Origin: Betaproteobacteria bacterium
GTDB taxonomy: Bacteria; Pseudomonadota; Gammaproteobacteria; Burkholderiales; Rhodocyclaceae
Assembly (NCBI GenBank): GCA_025997045.1
Contig: BNUB01000091.1
Coordinates: 1-9,036 of the forward strand
DNA length: 9,036 nucleotides
Direction of reading: 5' to 3'
Below the pieces are notes generated by a model that made no database searches, had not been told where the DNA came from, and saw only the letters and a list, made by a program, of their open reading frames with translations. Numbering within the stretch: the first letter of the stretch is position 1; each line of letters starts with the position of its first letter. Shown piece after piece: positions 1 through 6,680 of the stretch. A program made the translations under genes and the position numbers.

Positions 1-138
1 GCGACAGTGTTCCAGATAATAGAGATTGGCGCGTTTGGAGTGGAGGATGGTCTTGAGGTCGGAGGAGGGGATGGTGTCCACGGGGGATGTCACGGAGCTG
101 GTGAGTGGGGGCATCTTAGAGGAGATTGTGGTCTGCAT
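1..138 (-). CDS. cas1: CRISPR-associated endonuclease Cas1, subtype I-F (N-terminal fragment, cut by window edge)
   Basis: Reading the minus strand from the ATG at 138-136 gives 46 codons with no stop, ending exactly at base 1. Residues 26-45, SDLKTILHSKRANLYYLEHC, are recognised from memory as the hallmark N-terminus of type I-F (Ypest) Cas1, for example in Pseudomonas aeruginosa. Cas1 is the integrase that, with Cas2 (fused to Cas3 in type I-F), inserts new spacers into the CRISPR array. Only the start of the N-terminal beta domain is visible; the catalytic Glu/His/Asp residues lie beyond the window. The start is uncertain. In-frame candidates are ATG at 153, 138 and 114, and GTG at 81; the GTG gives MDTIPSSDLKT, the closest fit to known family starts. 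None has a clear Shine-Dalgarno. The gene diverges from the hyu operon. In type I-F loci cas1 usually comes first, so cas2-3 and the csy genes are expected to the left. Confidence 0.85.
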   Translation of the reverse strand, partial: MQTTISSKMPPLTSSVTSPVDTIPSSDLKTILHSKRANLYYLEHCR

Positions 139-249
139 TGCAGTAATTTGCATATCAGAAAAAATTCGTTGGGCGCGTGGAGGCGGACGGATATCGTCAG
201 CGATCCGGTGCGACACCCCGTTGCTCCCTGTGACTGACGCTTGATAACG
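139..249. other. divergent intergenic region between cas1 and the hyu operon
   Basis: This roughly 110-base stretch separates two divergently transcribed units and must hold the promoter of at least one. Bases 141-170 are clearly AT-rich, including a run of A at 159-164, while the rest is GC-rich. No 28-base type I-F style repeat, no tRNA-like structure and no strong terminator hairpin is visible. GATATC at 190-195 is a perfect hexamer palindrome, and ATCG-TCAG-CGAT at 193-204 is a short inverted repeat; both are too small to call an operator. No convincing promoter for cas1 was found on the minus strand. Confidence 0.6.
169..197 (+). promoter_or_regulatory. candidate sigma70-like promoter for the hyu operon
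   Basis: TTGGGC at 169-174 and TATCGT at 192-197 are separated by 17 bases, the preferred spacing for a sigma70 -35/-10 pair. The -35 matches the consensus in its TTG, the -10 in four of six positions. Transcription would start near 204, leaving a leader of about 45 bases before the hyuA ATG at 250. This is a by-eye match in a short region and could be chance. Confidence 0.25.
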
Positions 250-2343
250 ATGGCAGCACGTGACACTTCTACTCCAATCCGGCTGGCCGTCGACGTCGGT
301 GGAACGTTCACCGACATCGTGCTGCTGAAGGCTTCCGGGCGGTTTTCGGCCAAGGTGCTGACGACCGCAGGAGAGCCTGAAAGGGGGGTTCTGGAAGGGA
401 TAGACGAGATTCTGGCGCAGGCGGATGTGTCCCTGTCGCAGGTTGAGCTGCTGATCCTTGGCACCACCCTTGCCACCAACGCGCTGATTGAGCGTAAAGG
501 TGCGCGGACGGCCTTGATTACGACGCATGGTTTTCGTGATTTGCTCGAAATCGGCCTTGAAGATCGTTTTGCCCAATACGATGTTTTTCTGGAAAAAGCG
601 CCGCCTCTCGTTCCGCGCCCATTGCGTTTCGGAATCTCGGAACGCATTAACGGGCAGGGGCGAATATTGCGTGCGCTGGAGGAAGAACAGGTGCGGCGGC
701 TGGTGCCGCAATTGGAGCAGGCGCAGATTGAAAGCGTTGCCGTTGTCTTTTTGCATGGCTATGCCAATCCTGTTCATGAACGCCGCGTGCGCGATATTTT
801 GCATGAGTTGGCGCCGCATCTGGCGGTCAGTCTGTCTTCGGAGGTGTGCCCGGAGATTCGGGAGTTTGAACGGTTGTCTACGACCTGCGCCAACGCTTAT
901 ATCCAGCCGTTGGTGGCGGGATATCTGGAGCGGCTGCATGCCCGGCTGACGGCAGCGGGCTTGACCCGGCCTCCGTTTCTGATGACATCCGGTGGCGGTA
1001 TCTGCGCGCTGGAGGTGGGGATTTCCCATCCTGTCCGCCTGGTCGAATCCGGGCCGGCGGGCGGCGCGGTGCTGGCGGCGGGGGTTGCGCGTCAGTTGAA
1101 TGATGAGCGCGTGCTCTCTTTCGACATGGGGGGGACGACGGCCAAGATTTGCTTCATCGACGACTTTACCCCGCAGGTGTCGCGCAGTTTTGAATTCGGG
1201 CGGGTGCATCGCCATCTCAAGGGCTCGGGTTTGCCGATTCGCATTCCGGTGATCGAAATGGTGGAAATCGGCGCGGGAGGTGGCTCGATTGCGCGCGTGG
1301 ATGAGTTGGGGCGGCTCCATGTCGGCCCTGACAGTGCGGGCTCCGAGCCGGGGCCGGCCAGTTATGGGCGCGGCGGGCAGGCGGCGACGGTCACGGACGC
1401 CAATCTCGCGCTCGGTCTGCTTGACCCGGCACGGTTTGCGCGTGGCAAGCTTGTTCTTGATCCGGAACGGGCTACGCACGCCATCGGGCTGGAGGTGGGC
1501 ACGCGGCTGGCGCTCGGGGCTGACGAAGCGGCTGGTGCGATCACGGAAATTGTCACCGAAAATATGGCCAATGCCGCGCGCGTCCATGCCAGTGAACTGG
1601 GCAAGAATATCGAGGCGTACACGCTGGTCGCCTTCGGCGGCGCCGCGCCCCTGCATGCGGCCACGCTAGCGCACAAGTTGAAAATCAGGAAGGTGATCAT
1701 CCCGCAGGCGGCCGGGGTCGGCTCGGCGCTGGGGTTTTTATGGGCGCCGATTTCCTATCAAACCGTGCGCAGCCAGTATCAGCCGCTTGATGCGTTCGAC
1801 CTTGAGCTGGGTAATGCACTGCTGCACGAGCTGCATGACGAAGCCGTGCGTATCGTGCGCCAGGCGGCGCCCGGCGCACACCTGGAGATGCAGCGCATTG
1901 CCTATATGCGCTATGCCGGGCAGGGGCACGAGATAGCGGTGACGGCCCCCGGCGGTGAGCTGACGCCGGACAGCATTGAGACCTTGAGCCAGCGCTTTGC
2001 CGCCACCTATATCAAGCTGTTCGGGCGTGCGCTGGCGCATGTGCCGGTCGAGGTGGTGAGCTGGTCTGTTACCGTCAGCGCGCCGCCTGTTGCCGCCGAT
2101 ACGATGGACAGCGCCGTACTCGCAAGGCCCGCGACGACGCCCGGAGCGCGGACCTTGTTTACCGGAGAAGCGGGCGGGACGGTCGATGCCATTGTGGTGG
2201 AGCGCAGCGCGCTGGGTGAGGACACCCGCATCAGCGGGCCGGCGCTCATCGTCGAGGACGAAACCACGACCTATGTCAAGGCCGGATTCAGCGCTTGGCG
2301 TGGCACGGCGGGACATCTCATCCTCGAAGAGGTGGAGCCATGA
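250..2343 (+). CDS. hyuA: hydantoinase/oxoprolinase family protein, subunit A (HyuA-type, ATP-binding)
   Basis: A 697-residue protein, the usual length for HyuA, the ATP-using subunit of N-methylhydantoinase, 5-oxoprolinase, caprolactamase and acetophenone carboxylase enzymes. The family activates an amide or ketone oxygen by phosphorylation in the cytoplasm. The N-terminal Hydant_A_N domain begins with the nucleotide phosphate motif DVGGTFTD (residues 15-22). The Hydantoinase_A core carries TSGGG (246-250), ESGPAGG (266-272), FDMGGTTAK (291-299) and GAGGGSIA (341-348); AFGGAAPLH follows at 461-469, then the C-terminal domain. Residue 371 is Ser in PGPASYG, where many relatives have Cys. The ATG at 250 is preferred to the in-frame TTG at 241, although neither has a good Shine-Dalgarno. 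The stop overlaps the hyuB start by 4 bases. Third codon positions in the first kilobase are less GC-rich than downstream. The substrate is not deducible, so the symbol denotes the family only. Confidence 0.93.
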   Translation: MAARDTSTPIRLAVDVGGTFTDIVLLKASGRFSAKVLTTAGEPERGVLEGIDEILAQADVSLSQVELLILGTTLATNALIERKGARTALITTHGFRDLLEIGLEDRFAQYDVFLEKAPPLVPRPLRFGISERINGQGRILRALEEEQVRRLVPQLEQAQIESVAVVFLHGYANPVHERRVRDILHELAPHLAVSLSSEVCPEIREFERLSTTCANAYIQPLVAGYLERLHARLTAAGLTRPPFLMTSGGGICALEVGISHPVRLVESGPAGGAVLAAGVARQLNDERVLSFDMGGTTAKICFIDDFTPQVSRSFEFGRVHRHLKGSGLPIRIPVIEMVEIGAGGGSIARVDELGRLHVGPDSAGSEPGPASYGRGGQAATVTDANLALGLLDPARFARGKLVLDPERATHAIGLEVGTRLALGADEAAGAITEIVTENMANAARVHASELGKNIEAYTLVAFGGAAPLHAATLAHKLKIRKVIIPQAAGVGSALGFLWAPISYQTVRSQYQPLDAFDLELGNALLHELHDEAVRIVRQAAPGAHLEMQRIAYMRYAGQGHEIAVTAPGGELTPDSIETLSQRFAATYIKLFGRALAHVPVEVVSWSVTVSAPPVAADTMDSAVLARPATTPGARTLFTGEAGGTVDAIVVERSALGEDTRISGPALIVEDETTTYVKAGFSAWRGTAGHLILEEVEP
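2329..2337 (+). promoter_or_regulatory. ribosome binding site of hyuB
   Basis: GAGGTGGAG lies inside the end of hyuA, with its GAGG core 7 bases before the ATG at 2340. It decides the hyuB start: the frame is also open upstream to an ATG at 2295, but that would overlap hyuA by about 50 bases and add residues the family lacks. Confidence 0.75.
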
Positions 2344-4064
2344 GCAGCGCCCGCACCCTGAGCGCCATTCAGGTGCAAGTCATCTGGAACCGCCTGATCT
2401 CGGTGGTCGAAGAACAGGCGCAGGCGCTGATCCGGACGGCCTTTGGCACGTCCACGCGCGAGGCGGGCGACCTCTCCGCCGGGGTGTTTTTGCCGGATGG
2501 GCGGATGATCGCCCAGGCCGTCACCGGCACTCCCGGTCACATCAATTCGATGGCCGAATCGGTCAAGCACTTTCTGGACAAATTTCCGCCGCAGGGGATG
2601 CGGGACGGCGATGTCTATCTGACCAACGACCCGTGGAAAGGAACCGGCCATCTGTACGACATGACCATGGTCACGCCCGTGTTTCACCGCCAGCGTCTGA
2701 TCGGGCTGTTCGCCGCCACCTTGCATGTGATTGATATCGGCGGTATCGGCCCCGGCACGGACAGTAGCCAGATCTACCACGAGGGCCTGTTCCTGCCCAT
2801 ACTCAAGTTCATCGACTGCGGTACGGTCAACGCGACCGTGCTCGACATCATCCGCGCCAACGTGCGCGAACCGGAGCAGGTCGAAGGCGATCTGTTTGCG
2901 CTGGTGGCCTGCAACGAAGTGGGCGGGCGGCGTTTGCGTCAGGTGCTGGACGAGTTCGGCCTCGCCGAGCTGCAAGCCGCTGGTGAGCACATCATCGCGC
3001 AGTCGGCGCAGGGCATGCTCGCCGCAGTGGCGAAATGGCCGCACGGGCGGTGGTCAAACGCAATGACTCTCGACGGTTTCGAGTCTCCGATCGTGATTCA
3101 GGCGCTCGTGGAGATTTCCGCCACTGGCGTCGATATCGACTTTGGCGGGACTTCGGGTTTCGTTGCTCACGGCGTCAATGTGGTGAAAGCCTATACCGAC
3201 GCCTATGCCTCTTTCGGCGTGCGCTGCCTGATCGGCCCGGATGTGCCGAACAATGCCGGTTCGCTGTCCATCGTGCGGGTGCGGGCGCCGGAAGGCTCGA
3301 TCCTTGACGCGCCGCCCGCCACCGCCGTCAATGCGCGCCACATCATCGGCCAAATGCTGCCGGATGTCGTCTTCGGTTGTTTGCGTCAGGCCCGCCCCGA
3401 CGCGGTACCGGCGGAAGGCGCTTCCAGCCTGTGGAATATCCAGCTCTCGGGCGGACGTCCCGTGCGCGGCGCGGCGGCTGAAACCTTCCACGGCACGCCG
3501 CGCTTTGCGATCACCAGTTTTTCCACCGGCGGCACCGGCGCACGTCCGCAGCAGGATGGCTTGTCGACCACCTCGTATCCCAGCGGGGTACGTAATATTT
3601 CAGTGGAAATTCTGGAGACCATCAGCCCGCTCGTGTTCTGGCGCAAGGAGTACCGCGCCGACTCGGGCGGCGCCGGGCAGTATCGGGGCGGACTCGGGCA
3701 GGTGATCGAGATCAGCCATGCCGATCACGCGCCGATGGTGCTCGACGCGGCCTGGGAGCGGCTGCACTACCCGGCCCGCGGCGCACTCGGGGGAGAACCG
3801 GGCGCGGTCGGGCGTGTCGGCCTGGCTTCCGGCGCGGAACTGCGCGGCAAAGGGCAGCAGATTGTGCCGGCAGGCGAGCATCTGGTCGTCGAAACGCCGG
3901 GCGGCGGCGGTTATGGGCTGCCCGGCGCACGTGCGCCTCAGGCGGTGCTGCGCGACGTGCACGCGGGCTTGATCAGTGCGCAAGACGCGAAAAATATCTA
4001 CGGGCTGGCGCTTTCAGTCATCCCACAGGCAGTCCTGTACCCAACCCAATGGAGAAACACATGA
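2340..4064 (+). CDS. hyuB: hydantoinase/oxoprolinase family protein, subunit B (HyuB-type)
   Basis: A 574-residue Hydantoinase_B family protein of normal length, partner of HyuA in ATP-dependent ring opening or carboxylation. Family hallmarks are REAGDLSAGVF near residue 40, TNDPWKGTGHLYDMT around 97-109, LHVIDIGG at 128-135, and the Gly-rich ETPGGGGYGLP near the C-terminus. His104, Asp107 and His129 have the same spacing as the Mn ligands I recall for the acetone carboxylase alpha subunit (His150, Asp153, His175), so a catalytic metal site is inferred. The start at 2340 is set by the Shine-Dalgarno at 2329-2337 and by the ATGA overlap with hyuA, which suggests translational coupling and matched subunit amounts. 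The stop overlaps the next gene in the same way. No carboxylase small subunit is seen nearby, so an amidohydrolase role on a cyclic amide (hydantoin, lactam or 5-oxoproline) is favoured; the exact substrate is unknown. Confidence 0.93.
   Translation: MSSARTLSAIQVQVIWNRLISVVEEQAQALIRTAFGTSTREAGDLSAGVFLPDGRMIAQAVTGTPGHINSMAESVKHFLDKFPPQGMRDGDVYLTNDPWKGTGHLYDMTMVTPVFHRQRLIGLFAATLHVIDIGGIGPGTDSSQIYHEGLFLPILKFIDCGTVNATVLDIIRANVREPEQVEGDLFALVACNEVGGRRLRQVLDEFGLAELQAAGEHIIAQSAQGMLAAVAKWPHGRWSNAMTLDGFESPIVIQALVEISATGVDIDFGGTSGFVAHGVNVVKAYTDAYASFGVRCLIGPDVPNNAGSLSIVRVRAPEGSILDAPPATAVNARHIIGQMLPDVVFGCLRQARPDAVPAEGASSLWNIQLSGGRPVRGAAAETFHGTPRFAITSFSTGGTGARPQQDGLSTTSYPSGVRNISVEILETISPLVFWRKEYRADSGGAGQYRGGLGQVIEISHADHAPMVLDAAWERLHYPARGALGGEPGAVGRVGLASGAELRGKGQQIVPAGEHLVVETPGGGGYGLPGARAPQAVLRDVHAGLISAQDAKNIYGLALSVIPQAVLYPTQWRNT
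4051..4054 (+). promoter_or_regulatory. ribosome binding site of the solute-binding protein gene
   Basis: GGAG sits 6 bases before the ATG at 4061. It selects that start over the in-frame ATG at 4049, which overlaps the site itself and would add only four residues (MEKH) ahead of the signal peptide. Confidence 0.75.
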
Positions 4065-5653
4065 AACCGTGGTTTGAATTCCGCCATCTGAGCCGCATCG
4101 CCCTCGTTGCCGTGGTGGCCTTGAGCGCCAGCACGGCGTTTGCGCAGCAGCCGAAACGCGGCGGCACGCTGAACCTGATCCTCACTTCGGAGCCGACGAC
4201 ACTCGTGACCCTGACCACGGTGGCCACGACCACCCTGAGCGTCAGCGCCAAAGTGAGCGAGGGGCTGCTCAAGTATGACTACGATCTGAGCCCGCAACCG
4301 CAACTGGCGACGAGCTGGACGATCAGCCCTGATGGCAAGGAATACACCTTCAACTTGCGCCAGGGGGTCAAATGGCACGACGGTCAGGATTTCACCTCGG
4401 CCGATGTCGCGTTTTCGATTCTGACCCTGAAGAAAATTCATCCGCGCGGGGTCAATACTTTCGCCAATGTCGAGGAAGTCAAAACGCCCGACGCGCACAC
4501 GGCGATTCTCGTCCTCTCGAAGCCCGCGCCCTATCTGATCAAGGCCTTTGCCGCTGCCGAATCGCCGGTTCTGCCCCGGCATATTTATGCTGGCACCGAC
4601 CCACTGACCAACCCCAACGGTAACGCCCCGATTGGAACCGGGCCGTACAAATTCAAGGAATGGGTACGCGGCAGTCATATCATTTATGAACGCAACCCCG
4701 ATTACTGGGACAAACCGAAACCTTATATTGACCGGCTGGTGGTCAAGTTCTTCGCCGACCCTGCTGCGCGTTCGCTGGCGTTCGAGACCGGAGAAGCCGA
4801 TCTTGGCTATCGCACGCCTGTCGCGCTGGGCGATCTGGATCGCTTCAAGAAATTGCCGAACGTGGCCTTTGAGACAAAAGGCAACAGCTATTCGTTCAAC
4901 GTCTCCTCGCTCCAGTTCAATCTCGACGACAAGCATTTCGACAACGCCAGGGTACGTCAGGCGATTGCCCACGCGCTGGATCGTAAAATTGCGGTGCAGG
5001 TCGGCTATTACGGTTATGGCGTGGTCAGTGACTCGCCGATTGCGCCCGGACTCAAGGCTTACCACGACCCGTCGCCGTCACCCTACGCCTTTGACCTGAA
5101 ACGGGCCAATGCCCTGCTCGACGAGGCCGGTTACGCACGCGGCGCCGACGGCTTCCGCTTCAAGGCCACCCTCGATTTCAATCCGATCTCCGATGACTTC
5201 AAACGTCTGGCGGAATATACCCGCTCGGCCCTGAGCAAAATCGGCATCGACGTGACCCTGCGCGCCCAGGATTTGTCGGCGTTCGTGAAGCGCGTCTATA
5301 CCGACCGCGATTTCGAATTCACCATCAACGGCCATAGCAACCTGTTCGACCCCACCGTAGGGGTGCAGCGCCTGTACTGGTCAAAGAACTTCTTCAAGGG
5401 CCGTCCCTTCTCCAACGCCTCGCACTACGTCAATCCGGAGGTCGACCAGTTGCTTGAAGATGCCCAGACCGAAATCGACCCCGTCAAACGCGCCGCCCTG
5501 TTCACGCGCTTCCAGCAGCGCGTTGCGGTCGACGTGCCTGACATCAATCTGGTGTCGCCGCAGTTCATCACGATCCATAACAAGCGTGTGCATGACCATT
5601 CCTTAACCGCCGATGGCGTCGAATCGAACCTCGCCGACGTTTATCTTGAGTAA
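4061..5653 (+). CDS. ABC transporter periplasmic substrate-binding protein, family 5 (DppA/OppA-like)
   Basis: A 530-residue SBP_bac_5 protein, typical for dipeptide/oligopeptide/nickel-type receptors. It starts with a Sec signal peptide: charged residues to Arg12, a hydrophobic core at about 13-24, and a likely cleavage after Ala28 (AFA/QQ). There is no lipobox Cys, so the product should be free in the periplasm. The mature part has the family signature region LATSWTISPDGKEYTFNLRQ from residue 82, then KWHDGQDFTSADV from 104, and IGTGPYKFKEW at 191-201. Residues 45-57 are Thr-rich (TTLVTLTTVATTT). It captures the solute and delivers it to the two permeases encoded downstream. The start overlaps the hyuB stop (ATGA), tying receptor and enzyme into one operon. 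The ligand is unknown: a peptide, or the cyclic amide acted on by HyuAB. Relatives bind very diverse solutes, so specificity should not be assumed. Confidence 0.92.
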   Translation: MKPWFEFRHLSRIALVAVVALSASTAFAQQPKRGGTLNLILTSEPTTLVTLTTVATTTLSVSAKVSEGLLKYDYDLSPQPQLATSWTISPDGKEYTFNLRQGVKWHDGQDFTSADVAFSILTLKKIHPRGVNTFANVEEVKTPDAHTAILVLSKPAPYLIKAFAAAESPVLPRHIYAGTDPLTNPNGNAPIGTGPYKFKEWVRGSHIIYERNPDYWDKPKPYIDRLVVKFFADPAARSLAFETGEADLGYRTPVALGDLDRFKKLPNVAFETKGNSYSFNVSSLQFNLDDKHFDNARVRQAIAHALDRKIAVQVGYYGYGVVSDSPIAPGLKAYHDPSPSPYAFDLKRANALLDEAGYARGADGFRFKATLDFNPISDDFKRLAEYTRSALSKIGIDVTLRAQDLSAFVKRVYTDRDFEFTINGHSNLFDPTVGVQRLYWSKNFFKGRPFSNASHYVNPEVDQLLEDAQTEIDPVKRAALFTRFQQRVAVDVPDINLVSPQFITIHNKRVHDHSLTADGVESNLADVYLE

Positions 5654-5678
5654 TGATCGGCAAGTGATTGTCCCGTTC

Positions 5679-5682
5679 AGGA
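5679..5682 (+). promoter_or_regulatory. ribosome binding site supporting a GTG start
   Basis: AGGA lies 7 bases before the GTG at 5690. It supports GTG as the start of the first permease; no ATG stands at a sensible position there. It lies in the 36-base gap after the binding-protein gene, the largest gap in the operon. That gap shows no terminator hairpin. Confidence 0.65.
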
Positions 5683-5689
5683 AAACCGC

Positions 5690-6679
5690 GTGACGACTTT
5701 CTCCCGGATCCGTGCAACGCTTTGGCGGACGGCCATTCAGGCCATTCCGACCGTGTTTGGCATTGTCATTCTGGTTTTCCTGCTGCTCCAGATGGCGCCG
5801 GGCGATGCCGTCGATGTGCTGGCGGGCGAATCCGGCGGCATTTCCGAAGACGGGCTGGCGATGTTGCGGACCCGTTTCGGGCTGGATCAGCCCGTGCTGG
5901 TGCAATTGCTGATCTATCTGAACAACCTCGCCCATTTCAGCCTCGGCTACTCGCCGCGTTACAACGCCCCGGTGATGGAGCTGATCATGACGCGCCTGCC
6001 GGGCACCTTGATTTTGATGTTGCTGTCGCAGCTCATCGCCATCAGTGCGGGGATCGTGCTTGGCGCCATCATGGCGGCGTGGGAGGGCAAATGGCCGGAT
6101 CGCCTGCTCTCGCTCGTCGCCTTGTTGCTCTATTCGACCCCCGCGTTCTGGATCGGGCTGATGGCGCTGGTCGTGTTTTCGGTCTGGTTCGGCTGGCTGC
6201 CCAGCGGCGGCAACATCACCATCGGCGCAGATTTGCACGGCTGGGATTATGTGAAGGATTTCGCCGCCCACGCGGTGCTGCCGGTCGTCGCCCTGGCCGG
6301 ATTCTTCGTCGCCATCTACGCCCGGCTGGTGCGGGCGTCGATGCTGGAAATCTCGCGCCTGGATTTTGTCCGCACCGCCCATGCCAAGGGTCTGACGCCT
6401 TTCATCGTCACCGTGCGTCACATCCTGCGCTGCGCGCTGGCGCCCTTGATCACCGTCGCCGGGATGCATTTCGGCACCATGCTCGGGGGGGCCGCAGTGG
6501 TCGAGACCGTGTTCAGTTGGCCCGGCCTCGGGCGGCTGGCGCTGGAGGCGGTCATGGCGCGCGATTACGCGGTATTGCTCGGCATCCTCCTGCTGTCTTC
6601 CTTGACGGTCATCGTCGCCAACATGCTCGTCGATATACTCCATGCATGGCTCGACCCACGGATCAAGGCCAACAACTGA
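5690..6679 (+). CDS. ABC transporter inner-membrane permease, DppB/OppB type
   Basis: A 329-residue integral membrane protein of the binding-protein-dependent permease family. About six hydrophobic segments are visible: roughly residues 16-35, 104-129, 139-165, 195-213, 245-268 and 294-317. The long loop between the first two carries MAPGDAV and fits the periplasmic region of DppB-type subunits. The cytoplasmic EAA-type coupling loop is DFVRTAHAKGL at 225-235, which docks to the ATPase. ETVFSWPGLGRL at 272-283 is a typical DppB hallmark. It should pair with the next permease to form the translocation channel. It begins with GTG behind a good Shine-Dalgarno and lies 36 bases after the receptor gene. 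The family assignment is firm; the dipeptide label is by similarity only. Confidence 0.92.
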   Translation: MTTFSRIRATLWRTAIQAIPTVFGIVILVFLLLQMAPGDAVDVLAGESGGISEDGLAMLRTRFGLDQPVLVQLLIYLNNLAHFSLGYSPRYNAPVMELIMTRLPGTLILMLLSQLIAISAGIVLGAIMAAWEGKWPDRLLSLVALLLYSTPAFWIGLMALVVFSVWFGWLPSGGNITIGADLHGWDYVKDFAAHAVLPVVALAGFFVAIYARLVRASMLEISRLDFVRTAHAKGLTPFIVTVRHILRCALAPLITVAGMHFGTMLGGAAVVETVFSWPGLGRLALEAVMARDYAVLLGILLLSSLTVIVANMLVDILHAWLDPRIKANN

Positions 6680-6680
6680 C

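Noticed and set aside
193..204. Inverted repeat ATCG-TCAG-CGAT as a regulator operator
   Set aside because: Arms of four bases are expected by chance and no regulator gene is in the window.
7..244. Two small plus-strand open frames at the left edge
   Set aside because: They are Gly-rich antisense translations of the cas1 N-terminus and do not resemble known proteins.
139..249. CRISPR array or leader next to cas1
   Set aside because: No repeated 28-base unit or type I-F repeat sequence is present here or elsewhere in the window.
90..647. Minus-strand open frame of about 185 codons spanning the divergent intergenic region
   Set aside because: It overlaps the hyuA 5' coding region and the cas1 start in other frames, and its sequence is low-complexity Ser/Arg/Ala with no recognised domain.
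1128..1134. G7 homopolymer in hyuA (a similar G7 is at 6485-6491) as a possible phase-variation tract
   Set aside because: The tract encodes conserved glycines of FDMGGTTAK, seven bases is short for phase variation, and the frame is intact.
3998..5065. Minus-strand open frame of about 355 codons
   Set aside because: It lies antisense to the hyuB end and the receptor gene, which has clear family motifs and a signal peptide. It shows no motif of its own.
5654..5689. Terminator in the gap after the receptor gene
   Set aside because: No GC-rich hairpin followed by a T run is visible in these 36 bases.
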